DNA of 64,000 bases from Streptomyces sp. Root431 (GCF_001426585.1 NZ_LMEI01000013.1:586462-650461), one strand, 5' to 3'; positions 6,997 through 16,189 are shown, counted from the stretch's first letter. A program made the numbers and translations. The notes: generated by a model from the sequence alone, not told the origin.

Positions 6997-8784
6997 ATGA
7001 CCATTCAGGATGCACGCACGCGCGCCTCCGACCAGGGTGACAGCTCCGCCGACGGCGAGCGCACGCCGGGCTGGCACAAGGGGTACATCGAGGGTTCGCG
7101 CCCCGACCTCCGCGTCCCGGTCCGTCAGGTGCACCTCACCAACGGCAAGGACGTGACGCTGTACGACACGTCCGGTCCGTACACCGACCCCACCATCGAC
7201 ACCGATGTGCGGCGCGGCCTGGCCCCGTTGCGCGAGAACTGGATCATCGCGCGCGGCGACACCGAGGAGTACGCGGGCCGCCCCGTCCGCCCCGAGGACG
7301 ACGGCATCAAGCACACGTCGCCGCGCGGCGGCGGGCTCAAGAACCTCGACGCCGTCTTCCCCGGCCGCCCGCGCCTGCCGCGCCGCGGCCGCGACGGCCA
7401 GGCGGTGACGCAGCTCGCGTACGCCCGTCGGGGCGAGATCACCCCGGAGATGGAGTACGTCGCGATCCGCGAGAACGTCTCCCCCGAGGTCGTGCGGGAG
7501 GAGATCGCCGCGGGCCGCGCCGTGCTCCCGGCGAACGTCAACCACCCGGAGATCGAGCCGATGATCATCGGCAAGCGGTTCCTGGTGAAGGTCAACGCCA
7601 ACATCGGCAACTCCGCCGTCACCTCCTCCATCGAGGAGGAGGTGGAGAAGATGACGTGGGCGACCAAGTGGGGCGCGGACACGGTCATGGACCTGTCCAC
7701 CGGCCGCAACATCCACACCACCCGCGAGTGGGTGCTGCGCAACTCCCCCGTGCCGATCGGCACCGTGCCGCTCTACCAGGCCCTGGAAAAGGTCGACGGC
7801 AGGGCCGAGGACCTGACCTGGGAGATCTACAAGGACACGGTCATCGAGCAGGCCGAGCAGGGCGTCGACTACATGACGGTGCACGCCGGCGTGCTCCTGC
7901 CGTACGTGCCGCTCACCGCGCGCCGCAAGACCGGCATCGTCTCGCGCGGCGGCTCGATCATGGCCGCCTGGTGTCTCGCGCACCACAAGGAGAACTTCCT
8001 CTACACGAACTTCGAGGAGCTCTGCGAGATCCTGGCGGCGTACGACGTCACCTACTCGCTCGGCGACGGCCTGCGCCCCGGCTCCATCGCGGACGCCAAC
8101 GACGAGGCGCAGTTCGCGGAGCTGCGCACGCTCGGCGAGCTGAACACGATCGCCAAGCGCCACAACGTGCAGACGATGATCGAGGGCCCGGGCCACGTCC
8201 CGATGCACAAGATCAAGGAGAACATCGACCTCCAGCAGGAGATCTGCGAGGAGGCGCCGTTCTACACGCTCGGCCCGCTGACGACGGACGTGGCGCCCGC
8301 CTACGACCACATCACCTCCGGCATCGGCGCGGCGATGATCGCCTGGTGGGGCACGGCGATGCTCTGCTACGTCACGCCCAAGGAGCACCTGGGCCTGCCG
8401 AACAAGGACGACGTGAAGACGGGCGTCATCACGTACAAGATCTCGGCCCACGCGGCGGACCTCGCCAAGGGGCACCCGGGCGCGCAGGAGTGGGACGACG
8501 CGCTCTCGGACGCGCGGTTCGAGTTCCGTTGGGAGGACCAGTTCAACCTGGCGCTCGACCCGGTCACCGCGCGCGAGTTCCACGACGAGACGCTGCCCGC
8601 GGAGCCCGCGAAGACCGCGCACTTCTGCTCGATGTGCGGTCCGAAGTTCTGCTCGATGAAGATCTCCCAGGACATCCGCCGTGAGCACGGCGGCACGCAG
8701 GAGGAGATCGAGGCCGGGATGGCCGAGAAGTCGAAGGAGTTCGCGGAGAGCGGCAACCGCGTCTACCTGCCGCTGGCGGACTGA
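6997..8784 (+). CDS. thiC: Phosphomethylpyrimidine synthase ThiC
   Basis: A 595-residue radical-SAM enzyme that converts aminoimidazole ribotide into hydroxymethylpyrimidine phosphate, the pyrimidine half of thiamin. The family signature is seen throughout (YDTSGPYTDP, RGGSIMAAWCL, GPGHVPMHKI), and the 4Fe-4S cluster cysteines lie near residues 545-553 in HFCSMCGPKFCSM, the usual CxxCxxxxC at the C-terminus. Length and N-terminal extension are normal. It is a single-gene unit controlled by the TPP riboswitch and closed by a strong hairpin 35 bp after the stop. Confidence 0.97.
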   Translation: MTIQDARTRASDQGDSSADGERTPGWHKGYIEGSRPDLRVPVRQVHLTNGKDVTLYDTSGPYTDPTIDTDVRRGLAPLRENWIIARGDTEEYAGRPVRPEDDGIKHTSPRGGGLKNLDAVFPGRPRLPRRGRDGQAVTQLAYARRGEITPEMEYVAIRENVSPEVVREEIAAGRAVLPANVNHPEIEPMIIGKRFLVKVNANIGNSAVTSSIEEEVEKMTWATKWGADTVMDLSTGRNIHTTREWVLRNSPVPIGTVPLYQALEKVDGRAEDLTWEIYKDTVIEQAEQGVDYMTVHAGVLLPYVPLTARRKTGIVSRGGSIMAAWCLAHHKENFLYTNFEELCEILAAYDVTYSLGDGLRPGSIADANDEAQFAELRTLGELNTIAKRHNVQTMIEGPGHVPMHKIKENIDLQQEICEEAPFYTLGPLTTDVAPAYDHITSGIGAAMIAWWGTAMLCYVTPKEHLGLPNKDDVKTGVITYKISAHAADLAKGHPGAQEWDDALSDARFEFRWEDQFNLALDPVTAREFHDETLPAEPAKTAHFCSMCGPKFCSMKISQDIRREHGGTQEEIEAGMAEKSKEFAESGNRVYLPLAD

Positions 8785-8818
8785 CCGCAGAGGCTTCGCT
8801 GCGCCCGCTTCAGAGCAG

Positions 8819-8858
8819 GCACCGGCCCGCGACCCACGGGGGAGTCGCGGGCCGGTGC
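8819..8858. terminator. Strong bidirectional terminator between convergent genes
   Basis: A 15-bp perfect stem (GCACCGGCCCGCGAC at 8819-8833 with its complement at 8844-8858) and a 10-nt loop, sitting between the convergent thiC and membrane protein genes. It can serve both strands. Confidence 0.85.
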
Positions 8859-8863
8859 CGTTG

Positions 8864-9508
8864 TCACGGGGTGGGCTCGTCGTCCCGGTGCGCGGCGGCC
8901 AGGGCGTCGCGGAGGAACGGCAGGACGCCGCGTTCGAGCAGGGCGAGGCGCCAGGCCTCGCGGGCGCGGGACAGTTCGTCGTCCGGCGTGGTGGCGGGCG
9001 GGCCGGCCGTGACCGTCGCGGTCGGGCTGTTGCGCAGGGCGGTCCGGAGGAGACCGGCGGCCGCGCAGAGCAGACCGGCGGCGGCGACCGCACCGAAGAC
9101 CAGGCCGGCGGTCAGCAGCGTCGCGCCGAACACCACGGTGGGCGCGATCGCGTGCAGGAGCGCGCCGACCAGCAGGAAGATGAAGGCGGCCGATCCGGCG
9201 AGGACGGGCACCATGACGGTGACGATCGCGACGATCCCCGCGCCGGAGCCGTCCTGCGGCGCGGGTATGCGGGTGGCGACCGCGAGCCGGCTCTGCTCGC
9301 GGACCTTGACGAAGTGGTCGTACTCGCCGGCCGCCGCGGTGGTGATCAGCGCTGTCGCATTCAGGGCCATGGAGCGCAGTTGCCCGGCGGTGAGCCGAGT
9401 CCCGACTCCGGCGAGATCCGGACGTGCGTGGGCGGTGCTCAGTGCGTCGTCGAGGACCCGCTCGTACTCGGCGCGATCCTCGGTCAGCAGGTACGGAGCC
9501 ACGTTCAT
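8864..9508 (-). CDS. Hypothetical membrane protein with two central helices
   Basis: About 214 residues. The N-terminal half is soluble and helical (EDRAEYERVLDDALSTAHARPD). Two adjacent hydrophobic segments lie in the middle (about residues 95-118 and 122-160, rich in Ala, Val and Gly), followed by a charged C-terminal helix (REAWRLALLERGVLPFLRDAL). I do not recognise a named family. The start is uncertain between ATG 9508 (six bases after GGGGG, preferred) and ATG 9514. No neighbour shares its strand closely; the upstream phosphoesterase gene ends at 9674, so it is probably a separate unit. Confidence 0.65.
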   Translation of the reverse strand: MNVAPYLLTEDRAEYERVLDDALSTAHARPDLAGVGTRLTAGQLRSMALNATALITTAAAGEYDHFVKVREQSRLAVATRIPAPQDGSGAGIVAIVTVMVPVLAGSAAFIFLLVGALLHAIAPTVVFGATLLTAGLVFGAVAAAGLLCAAAGLLRTALRNSPTATVTAGPPATTPDDELSRAREAWRLALLERGVLPFLRDALAAAHRDDEPTP

Positions 9509-9673
9509 GTGCATCCCCCGATGCTCCGCAGGCCCGGATCGGCCGTGGAGAACGGCCGGTCGGGCGGAAACGGAGGAGAGCCTGCTACGGATGGTCCGAT
9601 GGTATTGCGGTGACGCCACGTGCTGACAGGGTGTTTCCGGAAATCGACTTCCCCGGATGCACAGGGTTATGCG

Positions 9674-11083
9674 TCAGCCGTTCAGCGGGAGTTGGACGAC
9701 CAGCAGCTTTCCGGCCATGGTCACACCGCCGTCCATGGCGATCGCGAGACCGTCCGCGTACACGTGCGGTCCGTCGACGATCGGGCCTCCGCCGCCCTCG
9801 CTCTCCTCCGTGCCGACCTGGCCGAGGAGGTACGGGATGGGGCTGTGGCCGTGCACGATCCGGCTGCCGCCGTAGGTGGAGAGGAGCTCCTGGACGGCCT
9901 GAGGGCCGCCCTCGTCGCGGAACGCGAAGCGCTTCGTGAACTTCCGGAACACGTCCCAGACCTCGTCGGCGTCGCTCCGGTTGAGGATCTCGTGGACCGT
10001 CTCGTTGACGTCCTCGATGGTCTCGCCGTATTCGAGGTACGCGGTGGTGTCGGAGTGCAGGAGGAGGTGGTCGTCCTCCAGGACGACGGCGTCGAGCCGG
10101 GACATCCACTGGAGGTGGACGTCCTGGAGCCGGTCCATGTCGTGCTTCTGGCCGCCGTTGAGCAGCCAGGCGGCCTGGAAGGTGGCGGTGCCCGCGCCCG
10201 AGTTGACGGGGGTGTCGCCGAAGCGCTTGGCGCCGATCAGCAGCAGCTCGTGGTTGCCCATGAGGGCCTTGCAGTAGCCGCCGGCGGCGGCGGCCTCGGC
10301 GGAGAGCCGCATGACGAGGTCGATGACGCCGATGCCGTCGGGGCCGCGGTCGGTGAAGTCGCCGAGGAACCACAGGCGGGCGTTGCCGGCGGCCCAGCCG
10401 CCGTTCTCGTCGACGAGGCCCTGGGCGCGCAGGGCGGCGACGAGTTCGTCGAGGTAGCCGTGGACGTCACCGACGACGTAGAGGGGGCCGGGGCCTTCGC
10501 CGGTGGTGGCGGCGGGGTCGGGCGTGGCGGCGGCGTCGGGGGTGACCCGGACCTGGACGGTGTCGCCGCGGTTGATGACCGGGAGGTCGCGTTCGGTCGG
10601 GGTGTAGCCCTCGGGCAGACCGCCCTCGGGGAAGGCGCTGCCGGGGTGGCCGGTGGCGACCGAGACGATGGAGGACGAGCCGGTGGTGCTGGTCGTACCG
10701 GCCGTGGCTGCGTACGCGGGCACGACGCGGCGGCCCAGGAGCAGGGTCGGGTCGGCGGGCGCGGGCGCGGGTGTGGGCGCGGTGGTCGGCATGGGGGGGA
10801 CGGGGCGCGGCTCGGCGGTTCGCGGCTCGACGGCCTGCGGCGGCTCGATGGTCCGCGGCTCGACGGCCTGCGGCTCGACGGTGCGCGGCTCGACGGGAGC
10901 CTCGGTCGGCGCTGCGACCGACGCTTCGATCGATGCCTCGGCCGACGCCTCGACCGGCCCTTCGGCCGGCGGAAGGTGCTCGGCGGCGTGGCCCTGTACG
11001 GGCACCCGGGCGTACGGCGGTACGCGGAAGTCGCGCAATGTCGCCGTGCGCACCACGGGCTCCTGCCCGGCCCCCTGAGTCAT
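9674..11083 (-). CDS. PPP-type metallophosphoesterase with Pro/Glu-rich N-terminal arm
   Basis: A 469-residue protein. The C-terminal half is a calcineurin-like phosphoesterase of the PPP (serine/threonine phosphatase-like) type with all metal motifs: GDVHGYLDEL (about residue 204), GDFTDRGPDGI, GNHELLL, then His in LHSDTTAY and HGHSPIPY. The N-terminal 200 residues are low in complexity, with short repeats such as VEPRTVEPQAVEPRTIEP, and look disordered. Substrate is unknown; relatives act on phosphoproteins or diadenosine tetraphosphate. ATG 11083 is chosen because GGAGGGG stands 5 bases before it, although the frame is open further upstream. Confidence 0.85.
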   Translation of the reverse strand: MTQGAGQEPVVRTATLRDFRVPPYARVPVQGHAAEHLPPAEGPVEASAEASIEASVAAPTEAPVEPRTVEPQAVEPRTIEPPQAVEPRTAEPRPVPPMPTTAPTPAPAPADPTLLLGRRVVPAYAATAGTTSTTGSSSIVSVATGHPGSAFPEGGLPEGYTPTERDLPVINRGDTVQVRVTPDAAATPDPAATTGEGPGPLYVVGDVHGYLDELVAALRAQGLVDENGGWAAGNARLWFLGDFTDRGPDGIGVIDLVMRLSAEAAAAGGYCKALMGNHELLLIGAKRFGDTPVNSGAGTATFQAAWLLNGGQKHDMDRLQDVHLQWMSRLDAVVLEDDHLLLHSDTTAYLEYGETIEDVNETVHEILNRSDADEVWDVFRKFTKRFAFRDEGGPQAVQELLSTYGGSRIVHGHSPIPYLLGQVGTEESEGGGGPIVDGPHVYADGLAIAMDGGVTMAGKLLVVQLPLNG

Positions 11084-11114
11084 GGACCCCTCCACCACCG
11101 TCGCGATGCCCTGC

Positions 11115-11152
11115 ACATCGTGGACCGGCCTGGTCGGGGTGGCCCACGATGT
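11115..11152. promoter_or_regulatory. Inverted repeat upstream of the phosphoesterase gene
   Basis: Nine-base arms ACATCGTGG (11115-11123) and CCACGATGT (11144-11152) are separated by 20 bases and lie 32-69 bp upstream of the phosphoesterase start. It may be an operator or an RNA hairpin in the leader; nothing else supports a role. Confidence 0.3.
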
Positions 11153-11296
11153 CGTCCGCCCATCATAGGAATGAGCGTCCTCCTGTGTGACGCACCAGGG
11201 GTGGTGAATCCGGGTCCACTCCGGGTTCACCGGTTGTTTCGCCCGAATTGAGAAGGTCCAGTCCAGGGTTGAGGCCGGTATGGGGCTCGGTTTCGC

Positions 11297-11320
11297 CGCC
11301 CCTGCCCACGGGCAGGGGCG
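11297..11320 (-). terminator. Hairpin terminator of the LacI regulator gene
   Basis: A 10-bp stem CGCCCCTGCC (11297-11306) with GGCAGGGGCG (11311-11320) and a 4-nt loop CACG, 27 bp beyond the stop of the minus-strand regulator. Strong G+C stem, no U tract. Confidence 0.65.
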
Positions 11321-11347
11321 GGGGGCGGCGGTTTCGGTGAGCCTTGG

Positions 11348-12454
11348 TCAGTCCTTCGCGGGTGAGCGCGGAGGACTGACCGTGGTGCGCGGCGAGCGCC
11401 GCTGCGAGGAGGTGCGGACGATGAGTTCGGTCGGTATCACCTGCTCGACCGGACCGTCCGTATCGATCCCCTCGATGGCGTCGATGAGGAGCTGGACGAC
11501 GGCCGTGCCGATCCTGCGTGGTTTGAGCGAGAGTGTCGTGATGGGCGGTTCGGTCGTGGCGTAGACGGTGGACTCGCTGCAGCAGACCAGCAGCAGGTCC
11601 TCCGGGACGCGCAGCCCGTAGCGGCGCGCGGCCGCGAGGAGATCGGTTCCGTTGGGGTCGAAGAGGCCGTACACGGCGTCGGGTCGGTCCGGGCGGGCGA
11701 GCAGCCGGTCGGCCGCGACGGCGCCCGCGCACGGATCGTGCGCCGGATAGGCCTCGTAGACGGGGTCCTGCCCGACCCGCTCGCACCAGTTGAGGTACGC
11801 GGTGGTGGACAGGCGGGTGTACGTGTCGGTCGTGGTTCCGGTGAGGAGGCCGATCCGGCGGGCGCCGGCGTCGGCGAGGTGGTCGAGCAGATCGAGGACG
11901 GCGGCTTCGTGGTCGTTGTCGACCCAGGCGGTGACCGGAAGGGTGCCGGCGGGGCGTCCGTCGGAGACGACGGGGAGGCCCTGCCGGACCAGTTCGGTCA
12001 CGACCGGGTCGTGGTCGGAGGGATCGATGACGACGGTGCCGTCGAGGGCGACGTTCGACCAGACGTCATGGCGGGAGGTGGCGGGGAGGATGACCAGGGC
12101 GTAGCCCCGGGCGAGTGCGGCCGATGTGGCTGCTCTGGCCATCTCCGCGAAGTATGCGAATTCGGTGAAGGTGAAAGGTTCATCCCCGTACGTGGTCACG
12201 GTCAGGCCGATGAGTCCCGACTTACCCGTACGGAGCGTGCGGGCCGCCGCGGATGGGCGGTAGCCCAGCCGGTCGGCGACCTCGCGGACGTGGCGGCGGG
12301 TGGCGTCCGGGAGTCGGCCCTTGCCGTTGAGCGCGTCGGAGACAGTCGTGATCGAGACTCCGGCGGCGGCGGCCACGTCCCGGATGCCTGCCCGGCCCTG
12401 CCGGCTTCCCCGGGTCTGTGCCCGGCTCACCTGGTGCTTCCCTGCTGCTGTCAT
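11348..12454 (-). CDS. LacI-family transcriptional regulator
   Basis: A 368-residue LacI/GalR repressor. The DNA-binding head is typical (IRDVAAAAGVSITTVSDAL, residues about 22-40, and the hinge-helix region RPSAAARTLRTGKSG), followed by a periplasmic-binding-protein-like sensor domain (PF13377-like C-terminus with SVLCCSE-type and ITTLSLKPRRIG stretches). ATG 12454 is used; an earlier in-frame ATG at 12520 would add 22 residues unlike family members. No sugar transporter or glycosidase gene is adjacent, so its target is not evident. Its promoter must lie in the 509-bp gap shared with the divergent aminotransferase gene. Confidence 0.88.
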   Translation of the reverse strand: MTAAGKHQVSRAQTRGSRQGRAGIRDVAAAAGVSITTVSDALNGKGRLPDATRRHVREVADRLGYRPSAAARTLRTGKSGLIGLTVTTYGDEPFTFTEFAYFAEMARAATSAALARGYALVILPATSRHDVWSNVALDGTVVIDPSDHDPVVTELVRQGLPVVSDGRPAGTLPVTAWVDNDHEAAVLDLLDHLADAGARRIGLLTGTTTDTYTRLSTTAYLNWCERVGQDPVYEAYPAHDPCAGAVAADRLLARPDRPDAVYGLFDPNGTDLLAAARRYGLRVPEDLLLVCCSESTVYATTEPPITTLSLKPRRIGTAVVQLLIDAIEGIDTDGPVEQVIPTELIVRTSSQRRSPRTTVSPPRSPAKD

Positions 12455-12747
12455 GGCGAGCCGATAGTAGGGGGATGAGGGGCGGTCGGGACGGTCGCAT
12501 ATGCAGGCATTGACAGGCACGTTTCTGCATGATCGAAATCAGTCAATCGTCAAGGAATCCAAGGCAGTTAAGGGATTTCACGTGCGACCTAGGGTTGCCG
12601 AACGGCGTAGGCCTGGCGAAGGGGCGAGGTCTCGAAGAGGTCTCAACTCACCTCTACGGGGGATGCGCGCCACGGCGCCCGCCACCAGCGCGCGCCACCC
12701 GGGCGCGCGCTCCCCCTGTCCGCGGGCTCACGACGGGGGCGATCGGG

Positions 12748-12858
12748 GCGGGATGGAGGTGGGGCCGAGGGTGGGGCCGCGGGTGGGATCGAGGACAGGG
12801 CAGAGGACAGGGCGGAGGGCGGGGTGGAGTGCGGGGTGGAGTGCGGGGCGGAGGGCGG
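12748..12858 (+). repeat. Purine-rich degenerate repeat in the lacI-aminotransferase gap
   Basis: The 12455-12963 gap holds no gene. Its middle is a G-rich run of short imperfect repeats (GGGTGGGG, GGACAGGGC, GGGGTGGAGTGC repeated) with almost no C+T on the plus strand over about 110 bp. The G tracts could form quadruplex or triplex structure. The left part (12480-12590) is A+T richer and probably carries the lacI promoter; the right end has DnaA-box-like 9-mers and the GGAGG of the aminotransferase. Confidence 0.7.
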
Positions 12859-12889
12859 TATCCACAGCGTGTCCCTCCTGTTGTCCACA
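12858..12889 (+). other. Two DnaA-box-like 9-mers
   Basis: GTATCCACA (12858-12866) is one base from the canonical TTATCCACA, and TTGTCCACA (12881-12889) matches the form preferred by Streptomyces DnaA. They sit 75-106 bp upstream of the aminotransferase start. Confidence 0.5.
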
Positions 12890-12963
12890 GGCCATTCGCA
12901 GCGGAGGCGAATCCTCATAAGGTGAGGAGTATTGGCGGTACGGACGGTCGAGGAGGCCACACT

Positions 12964-14061
12964 GTGAGCGAGACCAGCGGGACGAGCACCGGCAGCCCCA
13001 AGCTGCGCGCCGAGCTGGACGGCGTCCCCACCTACAAGCCGGGCAAGCCGGCCGCAGCGGGCGGCCCCGTGGCCTTCAAGCTGTCGTCCAACGAGAACCC
13101 CTACCCGCCGCTGCCCGGGGTCATGGAGAGCACGCTGGCCGCCGCCGCGAACTTCAACCGCTACCCGGACATGGCCTGCACCGGTCTGACGCAGGAGATC
13201 GCGGACCGCTTCGGCGTGCCCGTCTCGCACGTGGCGACGGGCACGGGCTCGGTCGGGGTGGCGCAGTCGCTGCTCCAGGCCACCTCGGGCCCGGGCGACG
13301 AGGTGATCTACGCCTGGCGCTCCTTCGAGGCGTACCCGATCATCACGCAGATCAGCGGGGCCACCTCGGTGCAGGTGCCGCTGACCGACGGCGAGGTGCA
13401 CGACCTCGACGCGATGGCCGCGGCGATCACCGACCGGACCCGGCTGATCTTCGTCTGCAACCCCAACAACCCCACGGGCACCGCGGTCCGCCGGGCCGAG
13501 CTGGAGCGCTTCCTCGACCGGGTGCCCTCCGACGTCCTGGTCGTGATCGACGAGGCCTACAAGGAGTTCGTCCGCGACACCGACATCCCGGACGGTATCG
13601 AGCTCTACCGTGACCGGCCGAACGTCGCCGTGCTGCGCACGTTCTCCAAGGCGTACGGCCTGGCGGGGCTGCGGGTCGGCTTCGCGGTGGCCCACGAGCC
13701 GGTGGCGGCTGCGCTGCGCAAGACGGCGGTCCCGTTCGGGGTGAGCCAGCTGGCGCAGGACGCGGCGGTGGCCTCGCTGCGGGCCGAGGACGAGCTGCTC
13801 GGCCGGGTCGGCTCGCTGGTGGCCGAGCGCGAGCGGGTCCACGCGGGGCTCGTGGCCCAGGGCTGGACCGTGCCGGACACCCAGGCGAACTTCGTCTGGC
13901 TGCGGCTCGGCGAGCGGACGCTGGACTTCGCGGCGGAGTGCGAGCGGCACGGCGTGATGGTGCGGCCGTTCGCGGGCGAGGGCGTGCGCGTCACGATCGG
14001 CGAGACCGAGGCGAACGACCTGTTCCTGAAGGCGGCGGAGGGCTTCCGCAAGGAGGGCTGA
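12964..14061 (+). CDS. Histidinol-phosphate-type aminotransferase
   Basis: A 365-residue class I/II PLP aminotransferase of the HisC/aromatic aminotransferase group. Seen are the substrate-arm start FKLSSNENPYPPLP, NPNNPTGT, the Asp and Tyr in VVIDEAYKEFV, the Schiff-base lysine in RTFSKAYGLAGLRVG (Lys229), and the C-terminal Arg in MVRPFAGEGVRVTIG. Streptomyces carry the true hisC elsewhere in the his operon; this second copy is usually annotated hisC2 or phenylalanine aminotransferase, so it may serve aromatic amino acids. GTG 12964 has a perfect GGAGG 11 bases upstream. Confidence 0.88.
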   Translation: MSETSGTSTGSPKLRAELDGVPTYKPGKPAAAGGPVAFKLSSNENPYPPLPGVMESTLAAAANFNRYPDMACTGLTQEIADRFGVPVSHVATGTGSVGVAQSLLQATSGPGDEVIYAWRSFEAYPIITQISGATSVQVPLTDGEVHDLDAMAAAITDRTRLIFVCNPNNPTGTAVRRAELERFLDRVPSDVLVVIDEAYKEFVRDTDIPDGIELYRDRPNVAVLRTFSKAYGLAGLRVGFAVAHEPVAAALRKTAVPFGVSQLAQDAAVASLRAEDELLGRVGSLVAERERVHAGLVAQGWTVPDTQANFVWLRLGERTLDFAAECERHGVMVRPFAGEGVRVTIGETEANDLFLKAAEGFRKEG

Positions 14062-14076
14062 TCAGCTGCCGGTGAC

Positions 14077-14460
14077 TCAGTTGCCGGCGACGAGTTCCAC
14101 GCGGATCGGGTCGCCGTCCCGGACGGTGGCCAGGATCCGCGGGTCGCCGTCCAGCGCGCCCAGGAGGTTGCAGGGGCTCGCGAGCCGGCACTCGTCCCCC
14201 CGGGAGATCGGGGTCGGGCCGTAGGGGAGGGCGAGCGCGTCGCCGTCCGTCCAGAAGGCCACCGTGCCCGGTTCCACGACCTGGCGGGCGTCGTCCTCGA
14301 CGGGGACGGAGACCGGAGTGTCGAAGTAGACCTCCTCGCCCCAGGTCCGGGCGGTGGAGGAGATCGGGAGAGCCCCCGCGAGCGCCTTGCTCGTGGGGGT
14401 TTCCTCAAGGGTCGCCGTGGTGTGTCCGGCCGGCCAGGAGATGCGTATCCGAAGGGTCAT
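14077..14460 (-). CDS. Cyclophilin-like fold protein
   Basis: A 127-residue protein matching the small cyclophilin-like family (TM1367-like). Family features are the N-terminal beta strand with LRISWPAGHTTATLEETPTS, the core WGEEVYFDTPVSVPVE, and VVEPGTVAFWTDGDALALPYGPTP. These proteins lack the peptidyl-prolyl isomerase active site and their role is unknown. ATG 14460 is chosen; a TTG at 14475 in the same frame is less likely. The gene is convergent with the aminotransferase, with 15 bp between stops, and divergent from cydA. Confidence 0.8.
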   Translation of the reverse strand: MTLRIRISWPAGHTTATLEETPTSKALAGALPISSTARTWGEEVYFDTPVSVPVEDDARQVVEPGTVAFWTDGDALALPYGPTPISRGDECRLASPCNLLGALDGDPRILATVRDGDPIRVELVAGN

Positions 14461-14563
14461 GCCCGGATTCAACAATATGTTGAAGATCCTGGGAAGAGGT
14501 GACCCTCGGCAGGGGGACCCCGACTGAAGGTACGGATTTCGTATGAGCCATAATGCTTGTGAA

Positions 14564-14579
14564 TGTGAACGCGTTCACA
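14564..14579. promoter_or_regulatory. Rex operator upstream of cydA
   Basis: The sequence TGTGAACGCGTTCACA is a perfect 16-bp palindrome and matches the Rex operator described for the cydABCD promoter of S. coelicolor (TGTGAACNNNTTCACA). Rex represses when NADH/NAD+ is low and lets go when NADH rises as oxygen falls. The flanks extend the symmetry (GCTTGTG ... CACAAGC). It lies 84 bp before the cydA start. Confidence 0.92.
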
Positions 14580-14662
14580 AGCGTGTCCCGGTTCCTCCCG
14601 TAATTAGTGGGATTAACGGGGCAAACTGCCGATGTGACCACGGCGAGTAAGGAGAAAACGAC

Positions 14663-16171
14663 GTGGACCTCGCTCTTGCGCCAGAGACTCTGGCGCGCTG
14701 GCAGTTCGGCATCACCACCGTCTACCACTTCCTCTTCGTCCCCCTGACGATCTCCCTCGCCGCCCTCACCGCGGGTCTCCAGACCGCTTGGGTGCGCACC
14801 GAGAAGGAGAAGTACCTCAGGGCGACGAAGTTCTGGGGCAAGCTCTTCCTGATCAACATCGCCATGGGTGTCGTCACCGGCATCGTGCAGGAGTTCCAGT
14901 TCGGCATGAACTGGTCCGACTACTCCCGCTTCGTCGGCGACATCTTCGGGGCCCCGCTCGCCTTCGAGGCGCTCATCGCTTTCTTCTTCGAGTCCACGTT
15001 CATCGGCCTGTGGATCTTCGGCTGGGACAAGCTGCCGAAGCGGATCCACCTCGCCTGCATGTGGATGGTGTCGATCGGCACCATCCTCTCCGCCTACTTC
15101 ATCCTCGCGGCGAACTCCTGGATGCAGCACCCCGTCGGGTACCGCATCAACGAGGAGCGCGGCCGGGCGGAGCTCACCGACTTCTGGCAGGTGCTCACCC
15201 AGAACACCGCCCTCACCCAGTTCTTCCACACCATGACGGCGGCCTTCCTGGTCGGCGGCGCGTTCATGGTCGGCATCTCCGCCTTCCACCTCGCGCGGAA
15301 GAAGCACATCCCGGTGATGCGGACCTCGCTGCGGCTCGGCCTGATCACGCTGATCATCGCCGGCCTCGGCACCGCCATCAGCGGTGACCTGCTCGGCAAG
15401 GTCATGTTCAAGCAGCAGCCGATGAAGATGGCCGCCGCCGAGGCGCTCTGGGACGGCGAGGCGCCCGCGCCCTTCTCGATCTTCGCCTACGGCGACGTCG
15501 ACAAGGGCCACAACAAGGTCGCCATAGAGATCCCGGGCCTCCTGTCCTTCCTCGCGAACGACGACTTCACCTCGTACGTCCCGGGCATCAACGACATCAA
15601 CAAGGCCGAGCAGGAGAAGTACGGTCCGGGCGACTACCGGCCCAACATCCCCGTCGCGTACTGGGGATTCCGCTGGATGATCGGCTTCGGCATGGCCTCG
15701 CTGGGCATCGGGATGCTCGGCCTCTGGCTGACCCGCAAGAAGTTCATGCTGGCGCCGGGGATGCGGACCGGTGAGGACGAAGTGCCGAATCTGGTCCTGT
15801 TCAAGCGGAAGGCACTCAGCCCGCGCTTCACCAAGTGGTACTGGATCGTCGCCCTCTGGACCATGGGCTTCCCGCTCATCGCCAACTCCTGGGGCTGGAT
15901 CTTCACCGAGATGGGCCGCCAGCCCTGGGTCGTCTACGGCGTGCTGCGCACCCGGGACGCCGTCTCCCCCGGTGTCTCCCAGGGCGAGGTGCTCACCTCG
16001 ATGATCATCTTCACCACCCTCTACGCCGTCCTCGCCGTGATCGAGGTCAAGCTCCTCGTCAAGTACGTCAAGGCGGGACCGCCGGAGCTCACCGAGGACG
16101 ACCTCAACCCGCCCACCAAGATCGGCGGGGACTCCCGTGACCCCGACCGGCCCATGGCCTTCTCGTACTGA
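14663..16171 (+). CDS. cydA: Cytochrome bd oxidase subunit I CydA
   Basis: A 502-residue haem-bearing subunit of the quinol:O2 oxidoreductase used at low oxygen. Nine or so transmembrane helices are visible. The haem ligands can be placed in RWQFGITTVYHFLFVPLT (His near residue 20) and further along the chain, and the GRQPWVVYGVLRTRDAVSP motif that closes the quinol-binding side is present. The periplasmic Q loop is short (the actinobacterial form). GTG 14663 has AAGGAG seven bases upstream. First gene of cydA-cydB-cydDC, 18 bp before cydB, under the Rex site. Confidence 0.97.
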   Translation: MDLALAPETLARWQFGITTVYHFLFVPLTISLAALTAGLQTAWVRTEKEKYLRATKFWGKLFLINIAMGVVTGIVQEFQFGMNWSDYSRFVGDIFGAPLAFEALIAFFFESTFIGLWIFGWDKLPKRIHLACMWMVSIGTILSAYFILAANSWMQHPVGYRINEERGRAELTDFWQVLTQNTALTQFFHTMTAAFLVGGAFMVGISAFHLARKKHIPVMRTSLRLGLITLIIAGLGTAISGDLLGKVMFKQQPMKMAAAEALWDGEAPAPFSIFAYGDVDKGHNKVAIEIPGLLSFLANDDFTSYVPGINDINKAEQEKYGPGDYRPNIPVAYWGFRWMIGFGMASLGIGMLGLWLTRKKFMLAPGMRTGEDEVPNLVLFKRKALSPRFTKWYWIVALWTMGFPLIANSWGWIFTEMGRQPWVVYGVLRTRDAVSPGVSQGEVLTSMIIFTTLYAVLAVIEVKLLVKYVKAGPPELTEDDLNPPTKIGGDSRDPDRPMAFSY

Positions 16172-16189
16172 GGCTCAGGAGAACGAGGC

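Noticed and set aside
12576..12589. ATTTCACGTGCGAC as a parS site
   Set aside because: Three mismatches to the palindrome and no symmetry on the right arm.
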